DNA of 64,000 nt from Clostridium sp. CAG:440 (GTDB lineage Bacteria; Bacillota; Clostridia; TANB77; CAG-508), in assembly GCA_000437215.1 (NCBI GenBank), contig FR898645.1, forward strand, positions 1 to 64,000, in the 5' to 3' direction. This document shows positions 45,285 to 55,464 of this stretch, in pieces (positions within the stretch are counted from its first letter, which is position 1; each line of letters starts with the position of its first letter). A program made the translations under genes and the position numbers. The notes beneath the pieces are model-generated. The model was given only the letters and a program-made list of their open reading frames with translations. It ran no database searches and was not told where the DNA came from.

Positions 45285-47225
45285 ATGAAAAAAAATAATT
45301 ATTTAGAAGGAATATATAGAAGAAATGCTAAAGGGTTTGGATTTGTAAAGGTAGAGAATATGGAAGATGAAATATATATATCAAAAGACAAATCTAAAAA
45401 TGCATTAAATGAAGACAAGGTATTAGTAGAAATAATAGAAGAAAAAAGCGAAAATAAAAAGGCAGAAGGAAGAATTGTAGAAATACTAGGAAGGCAGAAA
45501 GATACAATAGTTGGAATTTTTCAAAAAAGTAAAAACTTTGGCTTTGTTGTGCCAGACAATAAAAATTTTGGTACAGACATATTTATTTCAAAAAAAGATT
45601 GTGGAAAAGCAAGAAATAACCACAAGGTTTTAGTAAAAATAACTAAATACCCAAAAAAAGGTAAAAATGCAGAAGGAAAAATAATAGAAATACTTGGAGG
45701 AGTTAATGAAGCAGGAGTTGATATGCTTTCTTTAATAAAAGAATATGATCTTCCATATGTTTTTCCAAAAGCAGTTGTAAATGAGGCTAAAAGTAAGGGA
45801 AATAAAATAAATGAAAAAGATATAAAAAATAGAAAAGACTTAAGAAATGATATAGTTTTTACAATAGATGGTCAAGATGCTAAAGACTTAGATGATGCAG
45901 TAAGTGTAAAAAAACTAGAAAATGGAAATTATAAATTAGATGTTCATATTGCAGATGTTAGTTATTATGTAAGAGAGAATAGTTTACTAGATAAAGAAGC
46001 ACAAATAAGAGGGACAAGTATATATATGCTAGGAAGAGTTATACCAATGCTTCCAAGAGAACTTTCTAATGGTATTTGTAGTTTAAATGAAGGAGAAGAT
46101 AGATATACGCTTTCTTGCACAATGGAAATTAATAGCAAAGGAAACGTGGTTTCATCTGATGTTTATAAAGCAGTAATAAATGTTACAAAAAGAATGAATT
46201 ATCATGATGTTCAAGCAATTTTGGATGATTCTAATAAAGAGATAACAAAAAAATATAAAGATTATATTAGCAATTTTAAACTAATGGAAGAATTAGCAAA
46301 AATATTAAAAAATAAAAGAGCAGAGCAAGGCTACTTAAATTTAGACATTCCAGAAAGTAAAATAGATTTAGATATAAATGGAAGAGTAACTAATATTTCT
46401 AAGTATGAAACAAGTTTTGCAAATGAAATAATAGAACAATTTATGTTAAAAGCAAATGAAACAATTGCAGAAAAATTTTTCTGGCTTGATGCACCATTTA
46501 TATATAGGGTACATGAAGAACCAGATATAGACAAAGTAAAAGAATTAAATAAATTTTTATATAATTTTGGTTTAAAAGTAAAAATAGTAAATGAAAAAGT
46601 TTACCCAACAGAATTTGCAAAAATATTAGAAGAAGTAAAGCAAAAAGATGAAGAAAAAGTTGTTTCTAATTTAATATTAAGAACATTAAAAGTTGCAAGA
46701 TATGAATCAGAAAATCAAGGACATTTTGGAATAGCAAGCAAATATTATTGCCACTTTACTTCACCAATTAGAAGATATCCAGACTTATTTATACACAGAA
46801 TAATTTCAAATTATTTGGAAAATAAATATAATGTAAGTGATGAATTTAAAAATGAATATAAGGCAAAAGCTGAGCAAAGAGCAACAAGTTCTTCAGATAG
46901 AGAAAAAATAGCAACAAAAGTTGAAAGAGAAAGTGAAGATATAAAAAAGGCTGAATACATGGAAAATAAAGTTGGTGAAGAATATGAAGGAATTGTTTCA
47001 TCAATTACTCAATTTGGAATGTTTGTAGAATTAGACAATACAGTAGAAGGCTTAATTAGATTTGAACATTTAGGAAATGAATATTTTATATATGATGAAA
47101 ATAGAAAAATCTTAATAGGAGAAAAATCTAAAAAAACATATAAAATAGGAGATAAGGTAAAAATAAGAGTAATAAGTGCAAGTAAATTATTAAGGCAAAT
47201 TGATTTTGAAATTATAGAAAAATAA
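45285..47225 (+). CDS. rnr: ribonuclease R
   Basis: Processive 3'-5' exoribonuclease for structured RNA. The 646-residue protein has two cold-shock-like domains (YRRNAKGFGFV and SKNFGFVVPD), the RNB catalytic centre (GQDAKDLDDAVS near 205), and a C-terminal S1 domain (GIVSSITQFGMFVEL). It lacks the N-terminal helix-turn-helix and the basic tail, so it is shorter than the usual 700-800. Confidence 0.96.
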   Translation: MKKNNYLEGIYRRNAKGFGFVKVENMEDEIYISKDKSKNALNEDKVLVEIIEEKSENKKAEGRIVEILGRQKDTIVGIFQKSKNFGFVVPDNKNFGTDIFISKKDCGKARNNHKVLVKITKYPKKGKNAEGKIIEILGGVNEAGVDMLSLIKEYDLPYVFPKAVVNEAKSKGNKINEKDIKNRKDLRNDIVFTIDGQDAKDLDDAVSVKKLENGNYKLDVHIADVSYYVRENSLLDKEAQIRGTSIYMLGRVIPMLPRELSNGICSLNEGEDRYTLSCTMEINSKGNVVSSDVYKAVINVTKRMNYHDVQAILDDSNKEITKKYKDYISNFKLMEELAKILKNKRAEQGYLNLDIPESKIDLDINGRVTNISKYETSFANEIIEQFMLKANETIAEKFFWLDAPFIYRVHEEPDIDKVKELNKFLYNFGLKVKIVNEKVYPTEFAKILEEVKQKDEEKVVSNLILRTLKVARYESENQGHFGIASKYYCHFTSPIRRYPDLFIHRIISNYLENKYNVSDEFKNEYKAKAEQRATSSSDREKIATKVERESEDIKKAEYMENKVGEEYEGIVSSITQFGMFVELDNTVEGLIRFEHLGNEYFIYDENRKILIGEKSKKTYKIGDKVKIRVISASKLLRQIDFEIIEK

Positions 47226-47234
47226 GATATTAAT

Positions 47235-47269
47235 AAAAAACTGGGATTGTAAGAAAATCCCAGTTTTTT
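47235..47269. terminator. bidirectional terminator after rnr
   Basis: AAAAAACTGGGATT pairs with AATCCCAGTTTTTT (7-nt loop). The last base overlaps the stop of the convergent small gene. Confidence 0.88.
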
Positions 47270-47448
47270 TATCTTGTTAAAACCATAATGTTAGCCAAAA
47301 GCACAACTAAAGAGGAAAAAATTATAACACAAATTCCACCACTTTTATTATTTTCATTATTTATTTCATATATAGCATAAAAAATAGATTTAACTAAAAT
47401 AATTATACTTATTATAAAAAAGATTATATTAAAAATAATATGAAACAT
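47269..47448 (-). CDS. small membrane protein at the end of the ger operon
   Basis: A 59-residue protein with two membrane helices. It follows gerC on the same strand by 26 bp, with GGAAGGTG upstream of ATG at 47448. Some germinant-receptor operons carry an extra small hydrophobic gene of this kind; a role in germination is inferred from position only. Confidence 0.6.
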   Translation of the reverse strand: MFHIIFNIIFFIISIIILVKSIFYAIYEINNENNKSGGICVIIFSSLVVLLANIMVLTR

Positions 47449-47474
47449 AAAAAACACCTTCCAAATAAATTATT

Positions 47475-48698
47475 TTAAGTTTCTGTAATTAACAGGCTTG
47501 ATTGTATAGAAGTATTTACATCAACATCAAAAAAAGAGTTTTTAAAATTTTCATGCCAATTGTAATTAGAAAAATCTTTATTTGTCAAAAAATTAGATAA
47601 TGCATATTTTCCAAGTCCACTAATATCTGACTTAAAATCTTTAGCTGTTTTATATAAATAATCAGAAAAAACAGACTCTATATAACTATTACAAGATTTA
47701 GAAATTGCATTTAAAGTATTTTCATTTAAATAGTTAGAATTACTAGTTAAAGAGTGTATTCTTCCAGAATAATCTGCTTTAATTTTAATGTATGGGGAAC
47801 CATTTACAATTTTTACACTAACATCAATATCTTTATTTGGGGTTATATAAATATCAATATTTTCATTAGAGTTTTCAGGTGATGGAACTGTTACATAAAA
47901 CCCTTTAACTTCATTTTTTATATTTAAAAATGCAAGACATTCTGAAGCATTTAGCTCACCAATTAATTTATCAGATTTAAATACAGCAAGACCAATATTT
48001 TCGATGGCACGTTTACCAGAAACTGTAGATTCATTTGATTTTTGGCTAGAATCTTTTTTAGAATTTATAGAAGATGTGTTATCAGAATGTTCTGTATTTA
48101 ACCCACCAAGTATAGCTGTTGGTTCACAAAGCTCACATTCTAAGGCATTAAAAAAATCGCCAATTGTAGTATCTGCAGTATAACCTGTATAATCACTAGA
48201 ACTTGGAAAAACCTCATAGTATTTAGTTATTAAATTCTCAAATATGGGTTTAGAGTTTTCTATATAATATTGAGCACTACATTTGCTAACAATTATATTG
48301 GCAGATGGCCTAATTTGGGTATCATTAATTAATGAATATATTTGGCTAGCTATTCCATTATTTGCAATTTCTTCAGAAAATACAATTACTTTACAATGTG
48401 ATAAATTAAGTTTTTTTCCAATATAAGTGTTCATTAAATTTATAGCATTATTTAAAGAAGAAGCTTCTACAGTATTTATTATTGTTGGGGTTTGTTCAGT
48501 TTTTCCAGATTCAGAAACACTTGAAACTTTTGCAAATTGAAAGCTTATATGATAATTATTATTGGTAGATGTATCAAAACCAATAGCTACAACATAATCT
48601 AGATTTGCAATATTAAGAAAACTATATGAAGAAGAAAAGGCAATTAATAATAAAATTATTACAATAACAGATAAAATTCTTATAATTATATTTTTCAT
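47475..48698 (-). CDS. gerC: Ger(x)C-type germinant receptor subunit, without lipobox
   Basis: A 407-residue protein with an N-terminal membrane segment (7-30) and the GerC domains (ANLDYVVAIGFD, KLNLSHCKVIVFSEE, RPSANIIVSK). Usual GerC proteins are lipoproteins with a Cys before the ANLD-like motif. Here that region reads SSSYSFLNIANLDY and no Cys is present, so it is probably held by an uncleaved helix. It overlaps gerB by 4 bp. Confidence 0.9.
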   Translation of the reverse strand: MKNIIIRILSVIVIILLLIAFSSSYSFLNIANLDYVVAIGFDTSTNNNYHISFQFAKVSSVSESGKTEQTPTIINTVEASSLNNAINLMNTYIGKKLNLSHCKVIVFSEEIANNGIASQIYSLINDTQIRPSANIIVSKCSAQYYIENSKPIFENLITKYYEVFPSSSDYTGYTADTTIGDFFNALECELCEPTAILGGLNTEHSDNTSSINSKKDSSQKSNESTVSGKRAIENIGLAVFKSDKLIGELNASECLAFLNIKNEVKGFYVTVPSPENSNENIDIYITPNKDIDVSVKIVNGSPYIKIKADYSGRIHSLTSNSNYLNENTLNAISKSCNSYIESVFSDYLYKTAKDFKSDISGLGKYALSNFLTNKDFSNYNWHENFKNSFFDVDVNTSIQSSLLITET

Positions 48699-49798
48699 TT
48701 TGAATTACCTACTTTCAATTTTTTTCTTTCTTTTAAATTCGCAATAATTAGAATTGATAAACCTAAAATAAATACTATTCCTATTACAAAACTGCCATAA
48801 AAATTACTTGCAATTAGTTCACATATTGCCATATTGTTTGGAAGTAAGGAAACACCTAAAATTAATAATACAAATATATTTGCAATAGGTTTTATATCTT
48901 TTATATTAGTTAATTTTTTAAAAATTCCAATAGAAATAGTAGTACAAGTACCTAGATAACTTGCAAATGCTAAAATCCAAATAAGTAAAGATAAGGATTC
49001 AAGCCTTTGAAAAAATGTTCCAAAATCAATATGTCTTGCTGCAAAATATAAAGGCATAATTTCATTTGCAGAAACAAGAGATGTAAATATAAAAAGAATA
49101 ATTGAAACACATAAAATTAAATAAATACCTATTACACATACAGAAATAATAGAAATTTGCTTTAGTTTTTTAGGGTCTTTTAGCAATGGTGGTAAAAAGT
49201 ATATATACGCAATTCCTCCAAAAGCACTTAAGTTAGTAAGTCCTAAAACAAATGTTGAAAAGAATCCATTGCCTAAAATGGGAAACATTCTTTGTGGTAC
49301 AAAGTTTTCTAAATTAAATACAAATAAGGCAACAATACTAACTAGTGTAAGTGGAATTATAATTAGATTTGTTTTGTATACAGAACTTGGACCAAGTCTT
49401 ATACTTATACACACTGCAATTACAAACAGCAAAATTATAAATAAAATATCTGTAAGAGGGAAGTATAGAATTTTTAATCCTTCACAAAAGTTTCTTAATA
49501 ATAAACTAGAGCTTGTAATAAAGTGAAAAATAAATACAGCCCCAACAATATTTTTAAAAACTTTACCACCTAAATTTTCAGATATATCAACAATATCTAA
49601 CCCAGGAAATTTTTTTAATAAAAAGTAAATAAGGTAGGCCAAAGCCATTGCAATAATAGTTAAATAAATTAAATTCAAAATTGTAGATGAATTAGTATTA
49701 AAAATTAAAATTCTTGGAAGTGATAAAATTGTATGAGCAACAACAATTGTTAAAATACTCATTATTGCTTCTACAGTTCCAATTTTATTATTTCCCAT
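48695..49798 (-). CDS. gerB: GerB-type germinant receptor permease
   Basis: A 367-residue APC-superfamily-like protein with ten membrane helices, the transmembrane ligand-binding subunit of a GerA-class receptor in the spore inner membrane. The start at 49798 follows GGAGGTG; an earlier in-frame ATG lies within gerA. Overlaps gerA by 11 bp. Confidence 0.92.
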   Translation of the reverse strand: MGNNKIGTVEAIMSILTIVVAHTILSLPRILIFNTNSSTILNLIYLTIIAMALAYLIYFLLKKFPGLDIVDISENLGGKVFKNIVGAVFIFHFITSSSLLLRNFCEGLKILYFPLTDILFIILLFVIAVCISIRLGPSSVYKTNLIIIPLTLVSIVALFVFNLENFVPQRMFPILGNGFFSTFVLGLTNLSAFGGIAYIYFLPPLLKDPKKLKQISIISVCVIGIYLILCVSIILFIFTSLVSANEIMPLYFAARHIDFGTFFQRLESLSLLIWILAFASYLGTCTTISIGIFKKLTNIKDIKPIANIFVLLILGVSLLPNNMAICELIASNFYGSFVIGIVFILGLSILIIANLKERKKLKVGNSK

Positions 49799-51488
49799 TT
49801 TTATCACCTCCAAAAGAGTCATACTTCCATTTCATAGAAATTTTTTCTTCTCTTTTCATTTTTTGTGGTGCAACATAACTTGGACGATATTCTCTTTTCC
49901 AAACAGGAGGTAGGAAATAACCATTTCCTTTTAAATTGCTTAAAGGAGCCAAAGGAGCGGTAAAAGATACTCCAAAAGATTTCAAACTACATAAAATAGA
50001 AATATATACAAATATACCAATGCCAATTCCTAAAAAGCCTGCCATATAGCCTAAAAGTATAAATACAAATCTAAAATAACGTAAATGGAATCCAAAAGAG
50101 AAGTCTGGAATAGTAAATGATGCAATACCAGTTATGGCTACAATAATAATTAATATAGGGCTAACAATGCTTGCACTAACTGCAGCTTGCCCAAGAACCA
50201 AAGCACCAACTATACCAATTGTAGGACCAATAGGAGAAGGAACTCTAAGTCCTGCTTCACGTATTAATTCAAAAGATATTTCCATTATTAAAATTTCTAC
50301 AATTACTGGAAAAGGAACATTTTCACGAGAGGCTAAAATAGAAAATAATAATTCTGTTGGAAGAATTTCTTGGTGAAAGCTTGTTATTGCAATATAAATT
50401 CCAGGTAGCAATAAAGTAAGAAAAGCTCCTAAAAACCTGATTCCTCTTAAAAAATTAGAAAAATTTACTTTTAAATTTGTATCTTCAGGTGAGGTCATAA
50501 AATCAATTAATGTTGCAGGTAAAATAAGTGCATATGGTGTTCCATTAACAATAACAATAATTCTTCCTTGAAGCATATATTTTGCACACTTATCTGGCCT
50601 TTCTGTGGACATCATTTCTGGTATTCCAAATTCATTAGAATCTGAAATTAGTTGCTCTAATTGACCAGCAGAAAGCAAAGAATCAATTGCAAGATTGTTA
50701 AGCCTATATTTAACTTCGGCAACTAAATCTAAATTGGTTATATTTTGCAAATAGCATACAGCACATTTTGTTTTAGTAACCTTACCAACTTCTACATTTT
50801 CAATTATTAAATTTTCATTATTAACAATTCTTCTAAGTAAAGATGTGTTTGTTCTTAAATTTTCTACAAATGCTTCTTGAGATCCTTTTATAACAATTTC
50901 ATTATTTGGGGAATCTATACTTCTTTGCTGAAAACCTTTTATATCAATATCAAATGCAATGTTTATAGTATCTACAAACAATCCACAATTTCCTGCATTA
51001 ATATCAGAAAATAATTTTTCAAAATCTTCAACTTTTTCTACAGTATTTTGAGGAATAAGACAATTAAATAAATACTCAACCATATCAAATTTTTTTACTT
51101 TTCTAACAGTTATATTATTTGTAACAGCTTCTGCTATAACTTTTGATTGATCTCCATTATACAAGTTGTTTTTGTTTCTCATCATTAAAGGTTTTATAAC
51201 AAAGTTATTCATAAGTTCAGAGTCAACCATTCCATCAATATAAAGTAAAAATGCCTTATATTGTTTATTTCTTGAATTTATTGTGAATTCTCTAATTAGA
51301 ATATCACTATTAATTAAAGTGTTATATTTGGATTTTACGTATTCTAGGTTAACATCTAAACTTGGAAATATATTTGTTTTTTTGTTGTTATCATTATTTA
51401 AATCATTTTGAGATATGTTGTCTTTTTCTAAAATATCAAAATTATATTCAGTAGGTGGCATATAAGTAAAAAAATCTTTAAAATTCAT
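49788..51488 (-). CDS. gerA: GerA-type germinant receptor subunit
   Basis: A 566-residue protein: soluble N-terminal domains (to about 320), then membrane helices with ATLIDFMTSPEDT, the RVPSPIGPTIGIVGALVLGQ motif read in parts as RVPSPIGPTIG and LVLGQAAV, and a basic C-terminal tail. It is the first gene of a gerA-gerB-gerC-small gene operon, expected under forespore sigma-G. The start has a weak TAGGAGAT site. Confidence 0.94.
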   Translation of the reverse strand: MNFKDFFTYMPPTEYNFDILEKDNISQNDLNNDNNKKTNIFPSLDVNLEYVKSKYNTLINSDILIREFTINSRNKQYKAFLLYIDGMVDSELMNNFVIKPLMMRNKNNLYNGDQSKVIAEAVTNNITVRKVKKFDMVEYLFNCLIPQNTVEKVEDFEKLFSDINAGNCGLFVDTINIAFDIDIKGFQQRSIDSPNNEIVIKGSQEAFVENLRTNTSLLRRIVNNENLIIENVEVGKVTKTKCAVCYLQNITNLDLVAEVKYRLNNLAIDSLLSAGQLEQLISDSNEFGIPEMMSTERPDKCAKYMLQGRIIVIVNGTPYALILPATLIDFMTSPEDTNLKVNFSNFLRGIRFLGAFLTLLLPGIYIAITSFHQEILPTELLFSILASRENVPFPVIVEILIMEISFELIREAGLRVPSPIGPTIGIVGALVLGQAAVSASIVSPILIIIVAITGIASFTIPDFSFGFHLRYFRFVFILLGYMAGFLGIGIGIFVYISILCSLKSFGVSFTAPLAPLSNLKGNGYFLPPVWKREYRPSYVAPQKMKREEKISMKWKYDSFGGDKNGK

Positions 51489-51549
51489 AATTAATCTCCT
51501 AAATTTTTCTTGTTATGTGTTAAGTTAAATTTTTGTTAAAATTTAAAGC

Positions 51550-51658
51550 TATAATTATATATTCTGTGAAGGGCAAGTGGGGACCGTTTTAGAAAATGTA
51601 TGAGGTACGAATTACATTTTCTTATAATGGGGAGCCCTGGGAAGAATATATAATTATA
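51550..51658 (+). ncRNA. candidate structured RNA of unknown class
   Basis: A 109-nt element, much richer in G+C than its surroundings, in the 292-bp gap between divergent gerA and a transglutaminase gene. A 16-bp perfect closing stem (51550-51565 with 51643-51658) encloses a 4-by-4 internal loop (GTGA/GGGA), a 5-bp stem AGGGC/GCCCT (51570-51574 with 51634-51638), an asymmetric internal loop with GTGGGGACCG opposite TATAATGGGGA, and a 10-bp apical stem (51591-51600 with 51613-51622) with a 12-nt loop. I match it to no known riboswitch, 6S, SRP or tmRNA. The strand is uncertain because the fold is nearly symmetric. No ORF is in it. Confidence 0.5.
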
Positions 51659-51780
51659 AGCGTAAATAATAAATGTAAATTATAACAAATTTTTTAGTTA
51701 GTATTGGTAAATTTTCAAAAAAATATACTAGTTTTTAGTTTAAAAAAATGTTATAATAAAACAGTAAAGGAGCAAAATTT

Positions 51781-52929
51781 ATGAAAGATAAATTTACAAT
51801 GTTAATTATGACATTTATAGTTATTGCTATATTTGGTGTAATTGGAATGTTTGGAGTAATAATTTATAATGAAATAAATGAAACAGATAAAAGTAATGCT
51901 TTAAGTGAGGTTGCAGAATTTAAAACAAGTAGTATAAACACAAATGATACAGTAGAAAAAAACATTGAAACACCTAAAATTATAGAAAAAAATCCATTAG
52001 ACGAACTTTCAAAAAATAACATAGAAAATTCCGAAAATGATGTAAACTATGATAATATAGTTGTTAATAAATACTTTTACAATCAATTAGAAAGTTATTC
52101 AAAAACAATATATAAAGCATTTGAAAGTAATAAAGAAAATATGAAAGAAGGAACATACAAAATAAATTTAGGAACATCTTTTTCAAATATTTTATCTAAA
52201 CAAAATGGCCAAGAAGAACTTGGAAAATACTATCAATCTGCAATTGAAGCATATACATATGATAATCCAGATGTGTTTTATTTAAGCCCAAATAAAATGT
52301 ATTTAAATATAGAAACAACAACAAAAGGGCAAAACAAAACTTATAATGTATATATAAATAATGGAGAAGAAGCAAATTATTTAAATGAAGAATTTTCAAA
52401 TAAACAAGATATAAATTTAGCACTTGAAAAAATTGAAGCAATTAGAAAGCAAATAATACATAATAAAACAGGAAATGATTATGAAGATATAAAAATGGTA
52501 CATGATTATTTAGTAGAAAATATAGAATATGATACATCATTGCAAGAAAAAAATATTTATAATATATATGGAGCACTAATTAATGGAAAATGTGTATGTG
52601 AAGGGTATGCAAGGGCGTTTAAGTATTTACTAGATGGGCTAGGAATAGAGTCTACAATGGTAATTGGAAAAGGTATAAATTCAAGCGGTCAGTCTGAAAA
52701 TCATGCATGGAATTATGTGAAATTAGAAAATAATTGGTATGCAGTTGATTGCACATGGGATGATCCAGTAATTATAGGTGGAGGCTATATAGGCAATAGT
52801 TCAAAATATAGATATTTCCTAAAAGGAAAAGAAGATATGGAAAAAGACCATACAACACTTGGCAATTTTACACAAGGTGGAAAAGAATTTGAATACCCAA
52901 CATTAAATAACAAATCATATAAAAAATAA
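51781..52929 (+). CDS. membrane-anchored transglutaminase-like protein
   Basis: A 382-residue protein with one N-terminal membrane helix (7-29), a polar linker, and a C-terminal transglutaminase/protease-like domain with the triad in [13 protein letters not shown] (Cys), [10 protein letters not shown] (His) and [10 protein letters not shown] (Asp). It is probably extracellular, acting on wall or protein substrates. AAAGGAG precedes the start, and a TATAAT lies at 51752-51757. Confidence 0.86.
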   Translation: MKDKFTMLIMTFIVIAIFGVIGMFGVIIYNEINETDKSNALSEVAEFKTSSINTNDTVEKNIETPKIIEKNPLDELSKNNIENSENDVNYDNIVVNKYFYNQLESYSKTIYKAFESNKENMKEGTYKINLGTSFSNILSKQNGQEELGKYYQSAIEAYTYDNPDVFYLSPNKMYLNIETTTKGQNKTYNVYINNGEEANYLNEEFSNKQDINLALEKIEAIRKQIIHNKTGNDYEDIKMVHDYLVENIEYDTSLQEKNIYNIYGALINGKCVCEGYARAFKYLLDGLGIESTMVIGKGINSSGQSENHAWNYVKLENNWYAVDCTWDDPVIIGGGYIGNSSKYRYFLKGKEDMEKDHTTLGNFTQGGKEFEYPTLNNKSYKK

Positions 52930-52945
52930 TAAAGGAGGAATTATA

Positions 52946-53443
52946 ATGAACCAAAAAAGAAGTGATTATATTTCATGGGATGAATATTTTATGTCTATAG
53001 CAAAACTTTCAGCAATGAGAAGTAAAGACCCTTCAACACAAGTAGGAGCTTGTATTGTAAGTAATGATAATAGAATTTTGTCAATAGGTTATAATGGAGC
53101 ACCAAATGGGTATAGTGATGAAAATTTTCCATGGGGAAGAGAGGGGAATAATTTAGAAACAAAATACCCATATGTATGTCATGCAGAATTAAATGCAATA
53201 TTAAATTATAGAGGAAGCAAAAAGGATTTAGAAGATGCCAAAATATATGTTGACTTATTTCCATGTAATGAATGCGCAAAAATTATTATACAATCTGGAA
53301 TAAAAGAAGTAATTTATTTGTGTGACAAATATGCAAATTCAGAAAATAATATAGCATCAAGAAAATTATTTGACGAATGTGGTGTGAAATACAGTAAGAT
53401 AAATTTAAAAGAAGAAAAGGAAATAAAAATAGAATTAAAATAA
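52946..53443 (+). CDS. dCMP deaminase / ComEB-like cytidine deaminase
   Basis: A 165-residue zinc deaminase with ligands in CHAELNAIL (His, Glu) and [11 protein letters not shown] (two Cys), and [10 protein letters not shown] near the N-terminus. It converts dCMP to dUMP for thymidylate synthesis. In Bacillus the same family is comEB beside comEC; here comEC is 41 kb away. AAAGGAGG precedes the start. Confidence 0.92.
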   Translation: MNQKRSDYISWDEYFMSIAKLSAMRSKDPSTQVGACIVSNDNRILSIGYNGAPNGYSDENFPWGREGNNLETKYPYVCHAELNAILNYRGSKKDLEDAKIYVDLFPCNECAKIIIQSGIKEVIYLCDKYANSENNIASRKLFDECGVKYSKINLKEEKEIKIELK

Positions 53444-53447
53444 CTAA

Positions 53448-53479
53448 AAAAAGCTAGTAATTAAGGTTACTAGCTTTTT
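53448..53479. terminator. bidirectional terminator
   Basis: AAAAAGCTAGTAA pairs with TTACTAGCTTTTT around a 6-nt loop. The right arm contains the rimI stop codon. Confidence 0.82.
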
Positions 53480-53916
53480 AAGTTTAATGTCATAATAATT
53501 GCATTATCAGTGTTATTATAGTATTTTTTTCTTATTCCTAATTCTTCAAATTTGAATTTTTTATATAATAAAATGGCGTTTTTATTTTTTTCGTTAACTT
53601 CCAACGTTATTGTTAGAAGATTTTGTTTTTTTGCTTCTAAAATTAAATGTTTTAAAAGCATAGTTCCAATTCCTTTATTTCTATAGTCTTTTTTCACAAC
53701 AATATTTGTTATATCTGCTTCATCTAAAATTTTTAATATTCCTGCAAATCCTAATATATTATTATTTTTGTCTTTGGCAACAAAATATATGGAATTTGGA
53801 TTTTGGAGCTCATTTTTTAAAATGTTGTAATTCCAAAAGTCATCAAAATCTTTTTCCAGATTAGAGCAAATGGATTCTAGGTCATTTAAATTCATATTAT
53901 TAATTTGTATTTCCAT
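53470..53916 (-). CDS. rimI: ribosomal-protein-alanine N-acetyltransferase-like GNAT
   Basis: A 148-residue GNAT acetyltransferase with the acetyl-CoA loop KKDYRNKGIGTMLL near residue 79 and the ALLYKKFKF helix near 118. It overlaps tsaB by 17 bp in the conserved tsaE-tsaB-rimI order, which supports the RimI label; substrate is inferred. Confidence 0.9.
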   Translation of the reverse strand: MEIQINNMNLNDLESICSNLEKDFDDFWNYNILKNELQNPNSIYFVAKDKNNNILGFAGILKILDEADITNIVVKKDYRNKGIGTMLLKHLILEAKKQNLLTITLEVNEKNKNAILLYKKFKFEELGIRKKYYNNTDNAIIMTLNLKS

Positions 53917-54598
53917 TTTGTTTTTCCTCCAATTGTCTTTGGGCTTGTGGCTTTTTTAGGTATAAGGGAAGAAGCGGAAGTGTGCTATTATTTTCTAGTT
54001 TGTAAAGCCCTGCTAAAGCTAAAGAATATGAATTTATGTCATTTATAGAATCAGCTGCAAATTTTATATTTTTAATATTTGAAGCAATTTTTTCTTTGTA
54101 TGACATTATGCCATCTCCAACAAATGTTATTTGTTCAGTATATTTTTTTAGAGTATCTAACATATTTGAAATAGTAGTTGCAGTTGGTTCTATTAATTCT
54201 TTATAATTGCCACTTTCTAATTTATATAAAGCATAGTAGCAGTTTTCGTTTTTAGCATCAATTATACTGCAAATTAAACCTTGGGTATTTATATTGTAGG
54301 CAAGTGCTTCTAAAGAGGTAACACCAGTATATTTTAGGTTTAAACTATCTACAAATGCCATTGCAGTTGCAACACCTATACGAATTCCTGTAAAAGAGCC
54401 AGGACCTATGTCACAAACAATGTTATCAATATCAGATAATTTTAAATTTGCCTTTTCTAATACTTCTTTAATTAATGGCATTAAACTTTCAGAGTGTGTT
54501 AAGCCATTGTTTAAATCTATTTTATTAATTAACGTCTTATTTTCCAATATACATACGCCACAAATTTTGCTAGATGTGTCTATTGCTAATGTTTTCAA
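53900..54598 (-). CDS. tsaB: tRNA threonylcarbamoyladenosine synthesis protein TsaB
   Basis: Partner of TsaD in making t6A37 in tRNA. The 232-residue protein has an ASKHA fold with LAIDTSSKICGVCI and DIGPGSFTGIRIGVATA. Two bp downstream of tsaE. Confidence 0.95.
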   Translation of the reverse strand: MKTLAIDTSSKICGVCILENKTLINKIDLNNGLTHSESLMPLIKEVLEKANLKLSDIDNIVCDIGPGSFTGIRIGVATAMAFVDSLNLKYTGVTSLEALAYNINTQGLICSIIDAKNENCYYALYKLESGNYKELIEPTATTISNMLDTLKKYTEQITFVGDGIMSYKEKIASNIKNIKFAADSINDINSYSLALAGLYKLENNSTLPLLPLYLKKPQAQRQLEEKQNGNTN

Positions 54599-54600
54599 TT

Positions 54601-55059
54601 TTAATCCTCCTTAAAATAATTATCAAATTTATTTCCATAGATTTCTATATTTAATATTCTTATATTTTCATTTTTATTGTCTTTTTCAAAAGAGATTTTG
54701 ATATATTCTTTTGGAAGAATATCTTTAATTATTTCTCCCCATTCTATAATAGAAATACCTTTTTCAAAATATTCGTCTCCTCCAATTGCTAAAAATTCGT
54801 CTGTGTCTTCTAGTCTGTATACATCAAAATGGAATATGGGGCATGGACTTGCATTATATTCATTAACTATAGTAAATGTTGGGCTTGATATCTCGTTTTC
54901 TAGATTAAAGTATGATAAAATTCCTTCGGTGAATTTTGTTTTTCCAGATCCAAGTTCTCCTGTAAGTATTATGATGTCTCCTTGTTTTAATTTACTAGCA
55001 AGCTTTTTGGCAAAACTTTTTGTTTCTTTTTCACTTTTAGTTATAAATTTATATTGCAT
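54601..55059 (-). CDS. tsaE: tRNA threonylcarbamoyladenosine ATPase TsaE
   Basis: ATPase of the t6A system. The 152-residue protein has Walker A GELGSGKTKF near residue 34, SSPTFTIVNEY, and FDVYRLEDTDE. It is the first gene of the operon, expressed away from infC. Confidence 0.95.
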   Translation of the reverse strand: MQYKFITKSEKETKSFAKKLASKLKQGDIIILTGELGSGKTKFTEGILSYFNLENEISSPTFTIVNEYNASPCPIFHFDVYRLEDTDEFLAIGGDEYFEKGISIIEWGEIIKDILPKEYIKISFEKDNKNENIRILNIEIYGNKFDNYFKED

Positions 55060-55268
55060 TAACCTTCCTCTTTTCTTTGTTTGTTTTTTACTATTATAAT
55101 ATAAAGTGCTTGTTTATTCAATAGTTAGAAAATTTTTAAAATTTAAAATGTTTAATTATAACAGTTTTTTTAAAATTTTGAAAATTTGTTATAAACAATT
55201 AAATATATATTTAATTGTGAGTTATAAAGAAAATTTCCTAAAAATTCATAAAAAATTAGCCAAAACCA

Positions 55269-55297
55269 TTGACAAATACAAAAAAACATAATAAAAT
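55269..55297 (+). promoter_or_regulatory. promoter of infC-rpmI-rplT
   Basis: TTGACA, 17 nt, TAAAAT, a near-consensus promoter, 160 bp before infC. The region 55060-55268 upstream shows only AT-rich sequence. Confidence 0.8.
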
Positions 55298-55299
55298 AA

Positions 55300-55464
55300 T
55301 AACTGTTACAAGAAGAAACAAAAAGTTTCTCACCTTAACTTAAGGAAAAGGTTAAACATATTAAAATTAGTAGCAACTATTTTTATGTTTAATTGACTTG
55401 TAACAAAAGTCAATTTTTTTTATTGTAAAAAAACAATAAAAAAATAAATTTGGAGGTGTTTTTT
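55300..55464 (+). promoter_or_regulatory. infC leader with intrinsic terminator (probable L20-type attenuator)
   Basis: The transcript begins with small hairpins (GAAAC/GTTTC near 55315-55332; CCTTAACTTAAGG nearby) and reaches a strong terminator: AATTGACTT (55391-55399) pairs with AAGTCAATT (55407-55415), then eight T. Read-through is needed for infC. In Firmicutes this operon is autoregulated by L20 through such a leader; assignment here rests on position and the terminator. Confidence 0.7.

Noticed and set aside
51577..51590. T-box-like motif (GTGGGGACCGTT) in the structured element
   Set aside because: It does not match the AGGGTGGNACCGCG core, no specifier stem is present, and no synthetase or amino-acid gene follows.
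55450..55464. TTG at 55450 or GTG at 55456 as infC start
   Set aside because: TTG lies before the ribosome site and GTG is part of it.
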